Source of the DNA: Ruminococcus sp.
GTDB lineage: Bacteria; Bacillota; Clostridia; Oscillospirales; Acutalibacteraceae
Length of the DNA stretch: 64,000 nucleotides
Assembly (NCBI GenBank): GCA_017457955.1
Contig: JAFTGL010000009.1
Location: forward strand, 248,001-312,000
Direction of reading: 5' to 3'
Position 1 is the stretch's first letter. Every line of letters begins with the position of its first letter. A program made the translations under genes and the position numbers. The notes beneath the pieces are model-generated. The model did not search any database. It saw only the letters and a list, made by a program, of their open reading frames with translations, and was not told the origin of the DNA. Below are positions 1-8,894 of the stretch, in pieces.

Positions 1-7
1 TCATTGT

Positions 8-1018
8 TTAAGAATCTGTTCGGATGAAATCTCCTATCGGATACAGAACAGTTAAATTAGCAAGATGACGCTCAATGAGTGTAACGTCGATAATAGTGAT
101 ATCATCATCACTGTCAACATCACCGTGTTCATAGACACAGGATGCCGGATAATCGAGGTTTGCTAATAAACGCTGGATCAGCGTTGCGTCTATTGATTCG
201 ACAAGGTTATTGCCGTCAACATCACCGAGATAGTAACCCTCCGGCATAGTAGACTCAACCGTCTCAGGTTGAGTAGGAACTTCAGTCTCGGGAACAGTCG
301 GTTTCTCAGTAGGAGGCTCGGTCGGCATATTCTCCGGGTCGAGAATTATATAGTTGATTCCTTCACTTACAGCATACTCGTGTGCATAGGAGTTGTAATA
401 CACGCCGAGGGTGATATCCGAATCATTCTGGAAAGATGATTTTGCAATACTTGTCACAGAGGCGGGGATCTCGATATATGTCAATGCAGGACAATTCGAG
501 AAAGCATAATATCCGATCTCGGTTACGGTATCAGTCAGCGTTACACTGCTAAGCGAGGTACATCCGCTGAAACACTGGTTCGGTACATAACCTGTTGACG
601 CGTCAAAAACAACAGAGTCTAATGAGCTGCATCCTTGGAATGCAGCTGTTTCAATTGTGGTAACCGTATTGGGGATCACCAAACCGCCGTCAAGATTCAC
701 GCAATTTGCGAAAGCAAAGGAACCGATACGTTCAAGATTTGTCGCATTGGAAAAAGCTACTGACGTCAATGCGGTATTATCAAAAAATGCTCTGTTTCGA
801 ATATCTACAACCGCGCGATTGTTTAATATATCGGGGACTATCAGTTCAAAGGCATTCTCATCATCCAGTCCATACAACGACACCTTTTCATTATTAATGA
901 AAGTATACAGATATCCGTTGTAAGAGTAAATCGTTTCAGCATAGACTGTTGTCATACTCAAACATAACATTATAGCTGCTAAGACAACTGCAAGTAATGT
1001 TTTTAAATTCTTTTTCAT
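8..1018 (-). CDS. Secreted BspA-type leucine-rich-repeat protein with C-terminal dockerin
   Basis: The protein starts with a signal peptide (MKK, hydrophobic core, cleavage near VYA-E). About 180 residues of BspA/LRR_5-type repeats follow, with recurring IP..V..I...AF..C. patterns. A Pro/Thr/Glu-rich linker comes next (about residues 232-262), then a type I dockerin with two calcium-loop/helix repeats beginning GDVDGNN and GDVDSDD. LRR_5 domains bind proteins or glycans at the cell surface, and dockerins dock onto cohesins of a cellulosome- or amylosome-like complex, so this is probably an exported, scaffold-attached binding protein without enzymatic activity. The ATG at 1018 is chosen because an AGGTGA box lies 5 bases upstream, whereas the in-frame GTG at 1027 sits inside that box. 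No cohesin or scaffoldin gene is in the window. Confidence 0.9.
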   Translation of the reverse strand: MKKNLKTLLAVVLAAIMLCLSMTTVYAETIYSYNGYLYTFINNEKVSLYGLDDENAFELIVPDILNNRAVVDIRNRAFFDNTALTSVAFSNATNLERIGSFAFANCVNLDGGLVIPNTVTTIETAAFQGCSSLDSVVFDASTGYVPNQCFSGCTSLSSVTLTDTVTEIGYYAFSNCPALTYIEIPASVTSIAKSSFQNDSDITLGVYYNSYAHEYAVSEGINYIILDPENMPTEPPTEKPTVPETEVPTQPETVESTMPEGYYLGDVDGNNLVESIDATLIQRLLANLDYPASCVYEHGDVDSDDDITIIDVTLIERHLANLTVLYPIGDFIRTDS

Positions 1019-1076
1019 ATCTATCACCTATAATCTTTTGACTATCAAGTAAAGATTATTCTGAATGGAAGTAAGT

Positions 1077-1105
1077 ACAGGCAGTACTTTTGGGGCACTG
1101 CCTGT
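1077..1105. other. Intergenic stem-loop
   Basis: A perfect 9-bp inverted repeat (ACAGGCAGT / ACTGCCTGT) with an 11-base loop lies between the small peptide gene and the LRR-dockerin gene. No T tract follows on the minus strand, so it is not a classical terminator. It may act as a processing or attenuation hairpin in a shared transcript. Confidence 0.55.
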
Positions 1106-1122
1106 AATCACAACAATTTGAT

Positions 1123-1263
1123 TTAGAGGTCGCCGTCTATACCTTCGTCACCGGCACGAGTCGGGATCTCAGGTTGAGGCGTATATGTTGATGCCGCCAA
1201 AACATCAAAAGTCTTAAGTGAGACGATATCAATCTCAGGAGAAGAATATTTTCTTTTATTCAT
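1123..1263 (-). CDS. 46-residue peptide of unknown function
   Basis: A short reading frame with a strong Shine-Dalgarno sequence (AAAGGAGGAAA, 7-8 bases from the ATG at 1263) starts 20 bases after the stop of the giant surface protein. The peptide begins MNKRKYSSPEIDIV, runs through SLKTFDVLAAS, and ends in a Pro/Thr stretch and an acidic Gly-rich tail (AGDEGIDGDL). It has no signal peptide, no membrane segment and no cysteine. The shape (basic start, Y-x-x-P-E-I, hydrophobic middle, short polar tail) resembles small clostridial peptides of unknown role, some of them near peptide-modification genes. A PqqD-like protein and an S24/S26 peptidase are encoded about 46 kb away, but no link is shown. 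The frame and ribosome site are seen directly; a precursor-peptide role is speculation. Confidence 0.6.
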   Translation of the reverse strand: MNKRKYSSPEIDIVSLKTFDVLAASTYTPQPEIPTRAGDEGIDGDL

Positions 1264-1283
1264 AAGATAATTTCCTCCTTTAA

Positions 1284-4200
1284 TTAATCAATAAATGAAC
1301 CGTTCTCGATCGTAGCCATATCGTAGATCGTGAAGTAAACGGGAGTCGGGCTGATATGAATCGTATTCGCTTTATCATTTACATCATAGATATAAGCATA
1401 TGCCCTGAAGTACTTATACTTATTTGTAAGATCATCTGTAAGCTCATATTGTGTTGTGCTTTCAGTATGTCTCTTATTTGCTAAGCTGTAGTAATATTGA
1501 ATACGGTTCTTGTTGTCAAGCGATGTTACGTCAAACTCAGATTTCGCAAAACCGCTCTGAGAGGTGTCGTTGATCAAAGAGGTCAACTTTGTCATAGTAG
1601 CTTCAGAGATGGTAGTACCATATTTGTTTCTATAGTACTCGGCGCTGGTTTCATATTCTTCTGTACCTGCCTTATATTCCATCGTACCGACCGCTTCGAT
1701 GATCAAGCCTGCCTTCTTCGTATTTGCATCAAGATCTTTCAGCGTAACATTACCGGCGATGTTGTTGTAGGAAATCAGGAAGTCGGAGTAGATACGGTCG
1801 CCGCCGCCCTTGCGGGAGTCAGCCATAGCAGTAGCTGCGGTTGAAGCGTCACCGAAATTGCCCAAATTGTACTGGTTACGGGAGTTCTCGAGGAAGGTGA
1901 TCGTGATACCGTTGGAAGAATCCAGATTCCTCTGAACATCCGGATCGAATCTGGTGTAATCATCCCATGTGCTGGGAGGAGAAGGCATATCTCCGGGGAA
2001 TGCATTACCGTAGATAGGCTGAATGATACAATCCTGGAAGAGAGCAAGATTGAACTCAGGATCGTAACAACGAGTGTATTCTACAGATTCCTGATTATAC
2101 TGTGCAACAGTGTGCACACTCCAATAGAGGAAGTAATACTTGTCAGCGCCGCTGCTGTCAGCCAGAATCAGCGGAGCCTTTACAAAGCTGGTATCCGCCG
2201 TCTTACTTTCATCAGGTATAACTCTTCCTGTTCTTGTATACCAATCTCGACCATAAATATCAGGCACGGGTACATAGTCCTGAGGTTCCTGATAATAAAC
2301 CTTGCTGTCAGAACTATTAACAGTGGGATCGAATGTCTTTCGGTCAGTAGGAGAATACGGCAGATGGAAGGTTACATTCAGCTTTTCTTGTTCTTGTTCC
2401 AACTCAATAGAGAGTTTAAACGTAGCCGTTTCTGCCACCCAAGTTCTGGAGGGTATCGTGTACGTATTGTACATCATGGTTTTCTGGAAGTTATCTTCGT
2501 ACGGTGCATGGCTGTTGATAAAAGTTCTCTTTATAGTATCACTGGAATATGCATCAGCATTGAACGAAAGCTCACCATTGTTATACACCATGTATTGCTC
2601 CAGTTCATCATCAGTAAAGTAACCTTTTACCGTGAAGGACTGATTGCCAAATGATTTATTATATGCAGGATATTTAAATTCCAGTTCATAATTGAACTCA
2701 GGCTTATCGATCAACGAATAGAACGGCAGAGATTTATATCGCTGCTCACCGGTCGAGCTATCGAACAGCTTACTGACTGAAAAATTATAAGTAAAGGTAT
2801 ATGTCTTTTGACCGTCACTTACTGTTTGATTCCATGTAGCCTCGTCGGGAGGAGTATGACCGGAGCCCAGATCAGTAGTCATACCCATATAATTCAGCCA
2901 GAACTTATTGAACTTACTGAAATCACCCACGTTGGTTTCGAGCGTAATTTTAATCGTATAAGCCGTCCTATCACTGCGTATAATGCTGCTGCCGAGTGTA
3001 ATTGCCTTGCCTTCGGTAAATCCTTCTGAGAATACCGTATTATTGTTTCCGTCAACAACTTCCACCTTCACCTTACATGTACCGGTACCGGTAGACGCGG
3101 GATCAAGAGCGTGGCTGATAGTCAATGTGCCGCTGGGAATCTTGTAGTAACGGGCAACATAGACGTCGTTAGCGGTAGCCTCAGAATCATATATGTTATC
3201 TCTGGAAACCAGGGAGTACTTGCCGTTGGTATACATATACCAACCCTTAAATACATATTCGCCGTTAGGATCATTTACCGCCTTCAGCTTAAATACATGT
3301 TCACCGTCAGAAATAGCGGACGCTTCAGTGTAACCGGAAGTGTTCTGATAAGATTGACCCTGATAAGTAACTTCGTTGCTATTATCAAAATACGCCTGGA
3401 GTCCGGTTGCTAAACCTGTATGAACACTGGGATCATAACCGGAAGCGGAGGTATAATCGATACCGTTGCCTTGGTAATAGTCGCGGTGATACAAGCTGTC
3501 GTCGTCTTTTTCCGCATACTCAATGATCGTGTGCGCTGTCAAGAGCTGATCCGAGCTTGTGGTAAACCAGCGACCGTCGGAACGGTAACCGGGCTGACCG
3601 TCGTCGCTCGCGCTTTCAAGATTCAGGTTGGAGAAACCATCTTTAACCTCAAATTCATATGAAATAACGGTGGGAACTTCTGCTAAATCAAATATGAAAG
3701 ATGCTCCGCTATGTGTTTTGGAAGAGTCATTAGCATACGCGTAATCATATTTATCTCTGAGGTTAGTTGTCCATGTCGGGTTAACCAAATAACTGGAAGA
3801 ACCATAGGTGCTCTTGCCCTGACCGCCATATACTTCAAACAACTCATAGTGATCGTAGTCGCCTTCGTACTTCAGATTTCCGCTTGCGTCTACAGGCTTA
3901 TACACCGCCCAAGCCGTTGCGTACTTACCGGCTTCGTTGTAGTCGTAGCCGTTGGATACGATACGGATCGGGTTGTAATTCGCCTTGGGATTCGTAACAG
4001 TTCCCGATGAATCCTTGGTGTCTACATAGTCGCCAAAGATATCCACACGGTTGCCGTAGAAGTCGGTCAGATTCTCCCACTGGTAAATAGAATCGTTGGG
4101 GTCGATCGTGTTAAAGCCTTTGCGGTAATCATAATCTCTTGTCGCGCTGGCATTATCGCTGTTGACATAGTAAGTGGACTTTCCGAGTTGGCTGGTAGCC

Positions 4201-7013
4201 TTGGTGTTATAAGAATCGTTCCTTCTGTAGCGGAAGGAGAAGATCATATCCTCGTCTTCGCCGGAAGCGTCCATCCTCTGCTTCAAATAGGTGAAGTCGT
4301 TGAAGTCATAGGTCTGGTAGTTGTTTGCCTGTACTGTTGACTCGTGACCGGTGCTTGTTCCTGTCGTACCGTAGAAGAGGTTAGAGTGGATTCTGTCCCA
4401 AACATAGTTGTTCAGCGTAATACCGGTAACGCCGGTACGGGGAAGATCAACAACATAACGTCCGTTGTAGTTGATCATCGGCTGACCGGGATATTCACCA
4501 AATATACGGTCTCCGGAGGTATTATACGCGTCGATCGCCAGTGTTCCGCCCCAGTTTTTGTATACATCGCCCGCAAAACCTTCAACATAGAAACGGATGT
4601 TATCGCCTGATTCGGTCTCTATGACGGCGTAAACAGGGGTGATCTCGATGTTTTTCTCGGGATAGCCGTCTATGGTAAGCTCAAATTCGTTATAGCCGGA
4701 GTGTATCCAATCTCTGTCATCATAAGTTGCCTGCTCTGCGCCTTCGCCATCAAACTCCTGCCAAAGAACCGAGAAGGATTCCTCATAACCGGACACGACA
4801 AAGCCCTTGACATAATAGCCGTTGTTGACATATGCAGACTTGGTTTGCGTCTTGATTTTGAGTTTTACACCGTTTCTGACGTCATTTGCCGTGAGATTGT
4901 AAGCAACTGCCTGACCGTCATACGCGTTATTATCAACTGTACCCGTAATGCTGGAAGGTGAAACAAGCTCTACCGTAGTGTCGCCAAATGCGCTGGTATA
5001 ATCAGTGTTATATGTTTTGTAACCGTAACGGATGGTACCGTCCTTGGCAACGACGGTTACGCCATAGAGGTCGTCTTTATCGGTTGTGATCCACACTTTA
5101 TTTGTAGCCGGATCATACACAACATAATGTGTTCCGCTTGCTTTTTTATAGGTATTAGAATCACTCCATGTCGTACCTGTCATCCAAGTAACATCATATT
5201 TTGTGCCATCGGTAGCCAGCGCTTGAGGGCTGGCGCTTCCTTTGGATCTTTCTCCTGTAGCATTCCTGACAATGATAAACCAGTTATCTGAAGTCAATGC
5301 TTCTGAAATATACGTTCCATTTGAAAGCTCTCTCATGTTTTGGGTAACGGATGCTCCTGCTAACAACTTATAGCCTTTCGGTCCGAAATTACCGACAACC
5401 GTTGTATCTGCACGGATCACACGGGTTACGGAAGTAGCTGTGGTATCAAACGCACTCCAAGATGTGAAAACATTGCCTGTTGTAGGCGTAGCGGTAAAGG
5501 TAACGGAATCGCCTTCCTTTACACTGGCTCCGGAGGTGATGGTGTTGCCGCTGCCATCCTTTGCAGTTACGGCACCATAGCTATTGTTGTTGCTGCTGAA
5601 TGTTACTGTATAGCGGGGGATGTACTCGTCAGCTGAGTTGGAAATGGTGGCATCAGCAGATGTCCAGACCTCGTCGTATTGTGCTTGTTGGGTAGCTGAA
5701 GTAGGCTTAACGGAAGCATAATACGACTTAACTCGAGCGTTAGGTGTTACGGTAAAGGTGACAGAAGTGGAACCGTTCGTAACAGCGCGAGAATCAACAA
5801 CGCTGTCATTATCTCTGTCATAAATCGTATATGTCAAATTAGTTACGCCGCTTGCAATATCGGTAGCTGTCACAGTTACTGTAGACGTCTGACCAACTGC
5901 GCTAAGCTCGGTCGGAGAAGCTGAAATGGTCAAAGAAGCGGCTACAGGATTGGTAGCAGCAACCCATGAACCTTTATTGGTATCTGCAGTATCATAATAC
6001 TTGGTACTGTTTGTTGTGGTAGGATTTGTAGTTACAGGAACATATACAGGAGTAGAAGCAGAAAATTTACTGTCATTTGCATATGTTTCTGATAATTCAA
6101 TGTAAGCAGCTTCGGTTTGCCAGAAGTTATTATAACCATTTTGCTCGTCTCTCAAGAAAACAACATGTGTTATCGAATCTGATATTGAAGTCTTATATAA
6201 CCCCAATGCCGAATCATATTCCATCTCAACACCATTATCCCTACCACTGCTACCGGAACCTTTCTCTTTGTCCCAATAACTGGATGTGTAAAGGTAGGCG
6301 TACACCTTTGACCAATTCGTGCCTGAGTTATTAAAATAAATGTAATCAGATGAGGGTTCCGGATCATCTCCACCGCCGCCGCTGGAAGTTTTCCAGAACT
6401 TATATTCCAAGCAGTTGGCGTTGTTGCTCTGGATGCCAATCAGCTGGAACTTATAGGTGCCGGCAGGCAGGCTGACCGAGAACTGGGTACTGTCACCCTT
6501 ATTAGCGTACCAAGTGTAGCTCTCTTGGCTGGAATCGGAAGGAGTACCCTGATTACCCTTACCGAAGTTACCGCCGCTGCACGAGAAGGTATAATAGATA
6601 GTCGTAGTCGCGCTCAGCGTAAATTCATAAGCAGAAGTACCCATACCGTGCCAACTGGTAGTAGACGTACCGATACCCAGATGGATACCATCGCCGCTGT
6701 CAAGAGCGGTAGACGAGAGGTCAACGCCCGCACCGGTATCTGCGAGGTCGGAATCCTTCTTCGCGAGAGACAGCATGGTTTCCTCTGTGTCATAAACGTC
6801 AGCAAAAGAGGTTCCATCCGCTTCTTCAACGTCAACGGTCTCAACCGCTGCGGATTCATCCGCAGCGTCGTCAGTCTTGGTGACAGCAAGCGCGCTGAGC
6901 ACCGAGCCGGAGCCGATGGCGGTGAGAAGCATGACGCAGCACAGCACCATCGCTATCATGCGAGTGCTGAGCATTTTTGTTCCTGTTTGTGTTCGGTCGA
7001 TCTTATTTTTCAT
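1284..7013 (-). CDS. Giant secreted surface protein with starch-binding-module-26-like region
   Basis: This is a 1909-residue protein. Residues 1-45 are a long signal peptide (basic, then a hydrophobic core ending VLSALA). An acidic linker and a beta-rich domain (about 100-210) follow. A Gly/Pro-Glu linker leads to a region around residues 222-306 (YIYFNNSG..WSKVYAYLY) that resembles starch-binding module 26. Next come an Ig-like segment and an InlB-type repeat (about 466-546; YTVTF..G..VTFTATP). About 1300 further residues rich in Tyr, Asn, Ser and Thr show no domain I recognise. I see no glycoside hydrolase motif, dockerin, LPXTG or C-terminal membrane anchor, so it is more likely a substrate-binding or adhesin protein than an enzyme. 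The ATG at 7013 has GGGAGGAA 8 bases upstream; the frame stays open 79 codons further but that part looks like leader sequence. Confidence 0.8.
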   Translation of the reverse strand: MKNKIDRTQTGTKMLSTRMIAMVLCCVMLLTAIGSGSVLSALAVTKTDDAADESAAVETVDVEEADGTSFADVYDTEETMLSLAKKDSDLADTGAGVDLSSTALDSGDGIHLGIGTSTTSWHGMGTSAYEFTLSATTTIYYTFSCSGGNFGKGNQGTPSDSSQESYTWYANKGDSTQFSVSLPAGTYKFQLIGIQSNNANCLEYKFWKTSSGGGGDDPEPSSDYIYFNNSGTNWSKVYAYLYTSSYWDKEKGSGSSGRDNGVEMEYDSALGLYKTSISDSITHVVFLRDEQNGYNNFWQTEAAYIELSETYANDSKFSASTPVYVPVTTNPTTTNSTKYYDTADTNKGSWVAATNPVAASLTISASPTELSAVGQTSTVTVTATDIASGVTNLTYTIYDRDNDSVVDSRAVTNGSTSVTFTVTPNARVKSYYASVKPTSATQQAQYDEVWTSADATISNSADEYIPRYTVTFSSNNNSYGAVTAKDGSGNTITSGASVKEGDSVTFTATPTTGNVFTSWSAFDTTATSVTRVIRADTTVVGNFGPKGYKLLAGASVTQNMRELSNGTYISEALTSDNWFIIVRNATGERSKGSASPQALATDGTKYDVTWMTGTTWSDSNTYKKASGTHYVVYDPATNKVWITTDKDDLYGVTVVAKDGTIRYGYKTYNTDYTSAFGDTTVELVSPSSITGTVDNNAYDGQAVAYNLTANDVRNGVKLKIKTQTKSAYVNNGYYVKGFVVSGYEESFSVLWQEFDGEGAEQATYDDRDWIHSGYNEFELTIDGYPEKNIEITPVYAVIETESGDNIRFYVEGFAGDVYKNWGGTLAIDAYNTSGDRIFGEYPGQPMINYNGRYVVDLPRTGVTGITLNNYVWDRIHSNLFYGTTGTSTGHESTVQANNYQTYDFNDFTYLKQRMDASGEDEDMIFSFRYRRNDSYNTKATSQLGKSTYYVNSDNASATRDYDYRKGFNTIDPNDSIYQWENLTDFYGNRVDIFGDYVDTKDSSGTVTNPKANYNPIRIVSNGYDYNEAGKYATAWAVYKPVDASGNLKYEGDYDHYELFEVYGGQGKSTYGSSSYLVNPTWTTNLRDKYDYAYANDSSKTHSGASFIFDLAEVPTVISYEFEVKDGFSNLNLESASDDGQPGYRSDGRWFTTSSDQLLTAHTIIEYAEKDDDSLYHRDYYQGNGIDYTSASGYDPSVHTGLATGLQAYFDNSNEVTYQGQSYQNTSGYTEASAISDGEHVFKLKAVNDPNGEYVFKGWYMYTNGKYSLVSRDNIYDSEATANDVYVARYYKIPSGTLTISHALDPASTGTGTCKVKVEVVDGNNNTVFSEGFTEGKAITLGSSIIRSDRTAYTIKITLETNVGDFSKFNKFWLNYMGMTTDLGSGHTPPDEATWNQTVSDGQKTYTFTYNFSVSKLFDSSTGEQRYKSLPFYSLIDKPEFNYELEFKYPAYNKSFGNQSFTVKGYFTDDELEQYMVYNNGELSFNADAYSSDTIKRTFINSHAPYEDNFQKTMMYNTYTIPSRTWVAETATFKLSIELEQEQEKLNVTFHLPYSPTDRKTFDPTVNSSDSKVYYQEPQDYVPVPDIYGRDWYTRTGRVIPDESKTADTSFVKAPLILADSSGADKYYFLYWSVHTVAQYNQESVEYTRCYDPEFNLALFQDCIIQPIYGNAFPGDMPSPPSTWDDYTRFDPDVQRNLDSSNGITITFLENSRNQYNLGNFGDASTAATAMADSRKGGGDRIYSDFLISYNNIAGNVTLKDLDANTKKAGLIIEAVGTMEYKAGTEEYETSAEYYRNKYGTTISEATMTKLTSLINDTSQSGFAKSEFDVTSLDNKNRIQYYYSLANKRHTESTTQYELTDDLTNKYKYFRAYAYIYDVNDKANTIHISPTPVYFTIYDMATIENGSFID

Positions 7014-7508
7014 GTAAAGATTCCTCCCTTTTGTTACGTGTGCCGTGATCGGTCGTGCGGTAGTAAGGGCAACGCGCTGAGCGGACGAATAGGGAAAGAG
7101 AAATCGATCGTCAAATGGCCGGCGGGAACTGACCTTTCGCTCGGAAACCTTCCGAATGCTTCTGCCGGACATCGCTGAGCATCGCTGTACGCCGCAAAAC
7201 CTGCGCAGCTGTAACAGCCAAAAAATTGCTGAATCAGTGTTGATGAACATTATTTTCGGTCAAATTTCCGACAGAATATAAACGTCCATCAAAAATTGTG
7301 CACATTTCACAATATGCATGAATCTTGCATATTGCAAAAATGCCGTTTCGTACAAGATAGGAGATTTTGGAATTTTATGCTTTTGTGCATATTGCACAAA
7401 ATGGCGGTTTTGTGTATGGTAAAAACGCACTACGCAAAAGAGCCGTTTTAATGCTTTATAAGCACATTTGGGCATAGTAACCCTTATCATCCTATTATTA
7501 ATACTAGC
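7014..7508 (-). promoter_or_regulatory. Long leader of the giant surface-protein gene, with palindromes
   Basis: About 490 bases separate the likely promoter from the start codon. The distal half is AT-rich and holds two 9-bp-arm palindromes: CAATATGCA...TGCATATTG at 7310-7334 and TTTTGTGCA...TGCACAAAA at 7381-7401. Further TTGTGCA-like words occur nearby. The half next to the gene (7030-7250) is GC-rich and could fold. I recognise no riboswitch class. Short open frames here lack convincing ribosome sites. Confidence 0.4.
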
Positions 7509-7537
7509 ATTATAGCAAATCGCCGTCAAATAGTCAA
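7509..7537 (-). promoter_or_regulatory. Sigma-A-type promoter for the surface-protein gene
   Basis: The minus strand reads TTGACT (7532-7537), a 17-base spacer, then TATAAT (7509-7514). Confidence 0.7.
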
Positions 7538-7693
7538 TAATTTGTTACACGATTTTCAATTTTCTTGACGTTTTTGTGCATTTGTGCCAGATGATTGTGT
7601 TCGGTTTCGTGCAGAAATACAAAATGTTGTATTTTCGTATCAATTTAAAAAATTTCAATTTTGGGGGCTTGACAAGCCCTCTCCCCTCTCTTG

Positions 7694-7725
7694 ATAAAAA
7701 AACAAGCCCCCAAAAGGGAGCTTGT
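7694..7725 (-). terminator. Terminator of the rpsF-ssb-rpsR operon
   Basis: The minus strand carries the stem CAAGCTCCC / GGGGGCTTG with a TTTT loop, followed by seven T. It lies about 200 bases beyond the rpsR stop, so the repeated elements at 7741-7930 are in the 3' untranslated region. Confidence 0.85.
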
Positions 7726-7740
7726 TGAATGATCGGTTAG

Positions 7741-7930
7741 CGCAGTAGCTTTCAGCCAATCAGCGTTCGTGCAGAGCACTCCGCTTCTTGGGAAAGCCTT
7801 GCGTGGGAGTTGTATACCAAATCGAAGATTTGGACAACTCCTCAGCAGTGGCGCTTAGCCAATCGCTTTGCTCTTGGAGCGCTGTTGCATGGGAGTTGTA
7901 TACCAAATCGAAGATTTGGACAACTCCTCA
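7741..7930 (-). repeat. Two copies of a palindromic intergenic element in the rpsR 3' UTR
   Basis: The segment holds two related units. Each ends in the same 36-base imperfect palindrome, with outer arms GGAGTTGT / ACAACTCC and inner arms CCAAATC / GATTTGG (7806-7841 and 7892-7927). The 73 bases at 7741-7813 recur identically at 8212-8284; the second unit is a diverged version. This is a dispersed hairpin element placed in translated-gene spacers of a ribosomal operon. Confidence 0.85.
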
Positions 7931-8164
7931 TCAGTCTGAAGTGTAAGGTAAGAGTGCCAGCTGACGCGCACGCTTGATAGCGGTGGTCAGGTCGCGCTGG
8001 TGAGCGGCACAGGTGCCGGTCACACGGCGGGGCAGGATCTTCGCGCGCTCAGACATGTAGCGGCGCAGACGAGCGATATCTTTGTAGTCGATATGCTCAA
8101 CTTTATCTACACAGAAACCGCATACCTTACGGCGGCGTCTGTTACCCATAGGTCTATCAGCCAT
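7931..8164 (-). CDS. rpsR: 30S ribosomal protein S18
   Basis: A 77-residue protein with the S18 core ([23 protein letters not shown]-like [25 protein letters not shown]). S18 pairs with S6 on the platform of the small subunit. It keeps two Cys in the N-terminal CGFC motif, a zinc-binding-type (C+) S18 form. It is the last gene of rpsF-ssb-rpsR, the usual order in Firmicutes. An AAGGAGAA site precedes the ATG. A repeated hairpin element separates it from ssb and two more follow its stop codon. Confidence 0.97.
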   Translation of the reverse strand: MADRPMGNRRRRKVCGFCVDKVEHIDYKDIARLRRYMSERAKILPRRVTGTCAAHQRDLTTAIKRARQLALLPYTSD

Positions 8165-8211
8165 GGTGGGTTCTCCTTTCGTATATTAGAATAGGACTTT
8201 TATCGGAAATA

Positions 8212-8312
8212 CGCAGTAGCTTTCAGCCAATCAGCGTTCGTGCAGAGCACTCCGCTTCTTGGGAAAGCCTTGCGTGGGAGTTGTTAGCCAAATCGAAGAT
8301 TTGGACAACTCC
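8212..8312 (-). repeat. Palindromic intergenic element between ssb and rpsR
   Basis: This is a third copy of the element seen after rpsR. The first 73 bases match 7741-7813 exactly, and the palindrome (8277-8312) differs only in its central TAGCC/TATACC bases. It begins directly after the ssb stop codon and fills most of the ssb-rpsR spacer, so it is transcribed. Confidence 0.85.
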
Positions 8313-8819
8313 TCAGAACGGTAAATCGTCGTCTAAAGGCATTGCCTGGAAGTCGTCGGGCGAGCCTGCGGAATATGCCGCGGGCTGGGGCGCGGGAGCT
8401 TCGGGAGCGATTTGAGAGCCGCCGTACACGTTCGCGCGGGGCGCCTGATTGTAGCCGCCATAGGAATTGCCGCCGTAAGAGCCGCCGCCTGCAGAATCAC
8501 GGCGTTCGCCGGTGAAGCTGACGTTATCGGCAACGACCTCGATCGCGGTGCGGTTCTGACCGTCCTTCGTCTGATACTGACGGGACTGGAGCTGACCGTC
8601 TACGGCGATGAGAGAGCCTTTAGAGAAATTGCGGCATACGAACTCAGCGGAGCTGCGCCATGCGACGATATCAAAGAAATCCGCCTGACGCTGTTCGCCT
8701 GCCTTCACATAGCTGCGATCGACAGCGATGCGGAAGGAAGTTACGGAAATGCCGGATGTAGTGGTTTTCAGTTCGGGATCGGCAACTAAGCGACCCATCA
8801 AAATTACTCTGTTGATCAT
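8313..8819 (-). CDS. ssb: Single-stranded DNA-binding protein
   Basis: A 168-residue SSB. The OB-fold covers about residues 1-105 (MINRVILMGRL..DPE; FRIAVDR; DFFDIVAWR with Trp54). A Gly/Tyr/Pro/Ala-rich flexible linker and the acidic tip DDDLPF follow; that tip recruits repair and replication partners. It coats single-stranded DNA in replication, repair and recombination. It sits between rpsF and rpsR, the conserved Firmicutes arrangement. The length is normal. Confidence 0.97.
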   Translation of the reverse strand: MINRVILMGRLVADPELKTTTSGISVTSFRIAVDRSYVKAGEQRQADFFDIVAWRSSAEFVCRNFSKGSLIAVDGQLQSRQYQTKDGQNRTAIEVVADNVSFTGERRDSAGGGSYGGNSYGGYNQAPRANVYGGSQIAPEAPAPQPAAYSAGSPDDFQAMPLDDDLPF

Positions 8820-8894
8820 AATAAAATCCTTTCGTTCCGGTTTACGGTAGTAATCGTAGGTAAACCGCTAAAATACTTATTCGTTTTTGCCTGA

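Noticed and set aside
6525-7178. A 217-codon plus-strand frame opposite the giant surface protein.
   Set aside because: It is antisense to the signal peptide and N-terminal domains, has no ribosome site and an unprotein-like composition.
7260-7529. An 89-codon minus-strand frame in the leader of the surface-protein gene.
   Set aside because: It overlaps the promoter and palindromes and has no ribosome site.
7741-8312. A CRISPR array from the repeated units.
   Set aside because: Only three units, uneven spacing, interrupted by rpsR, and no cas genes.
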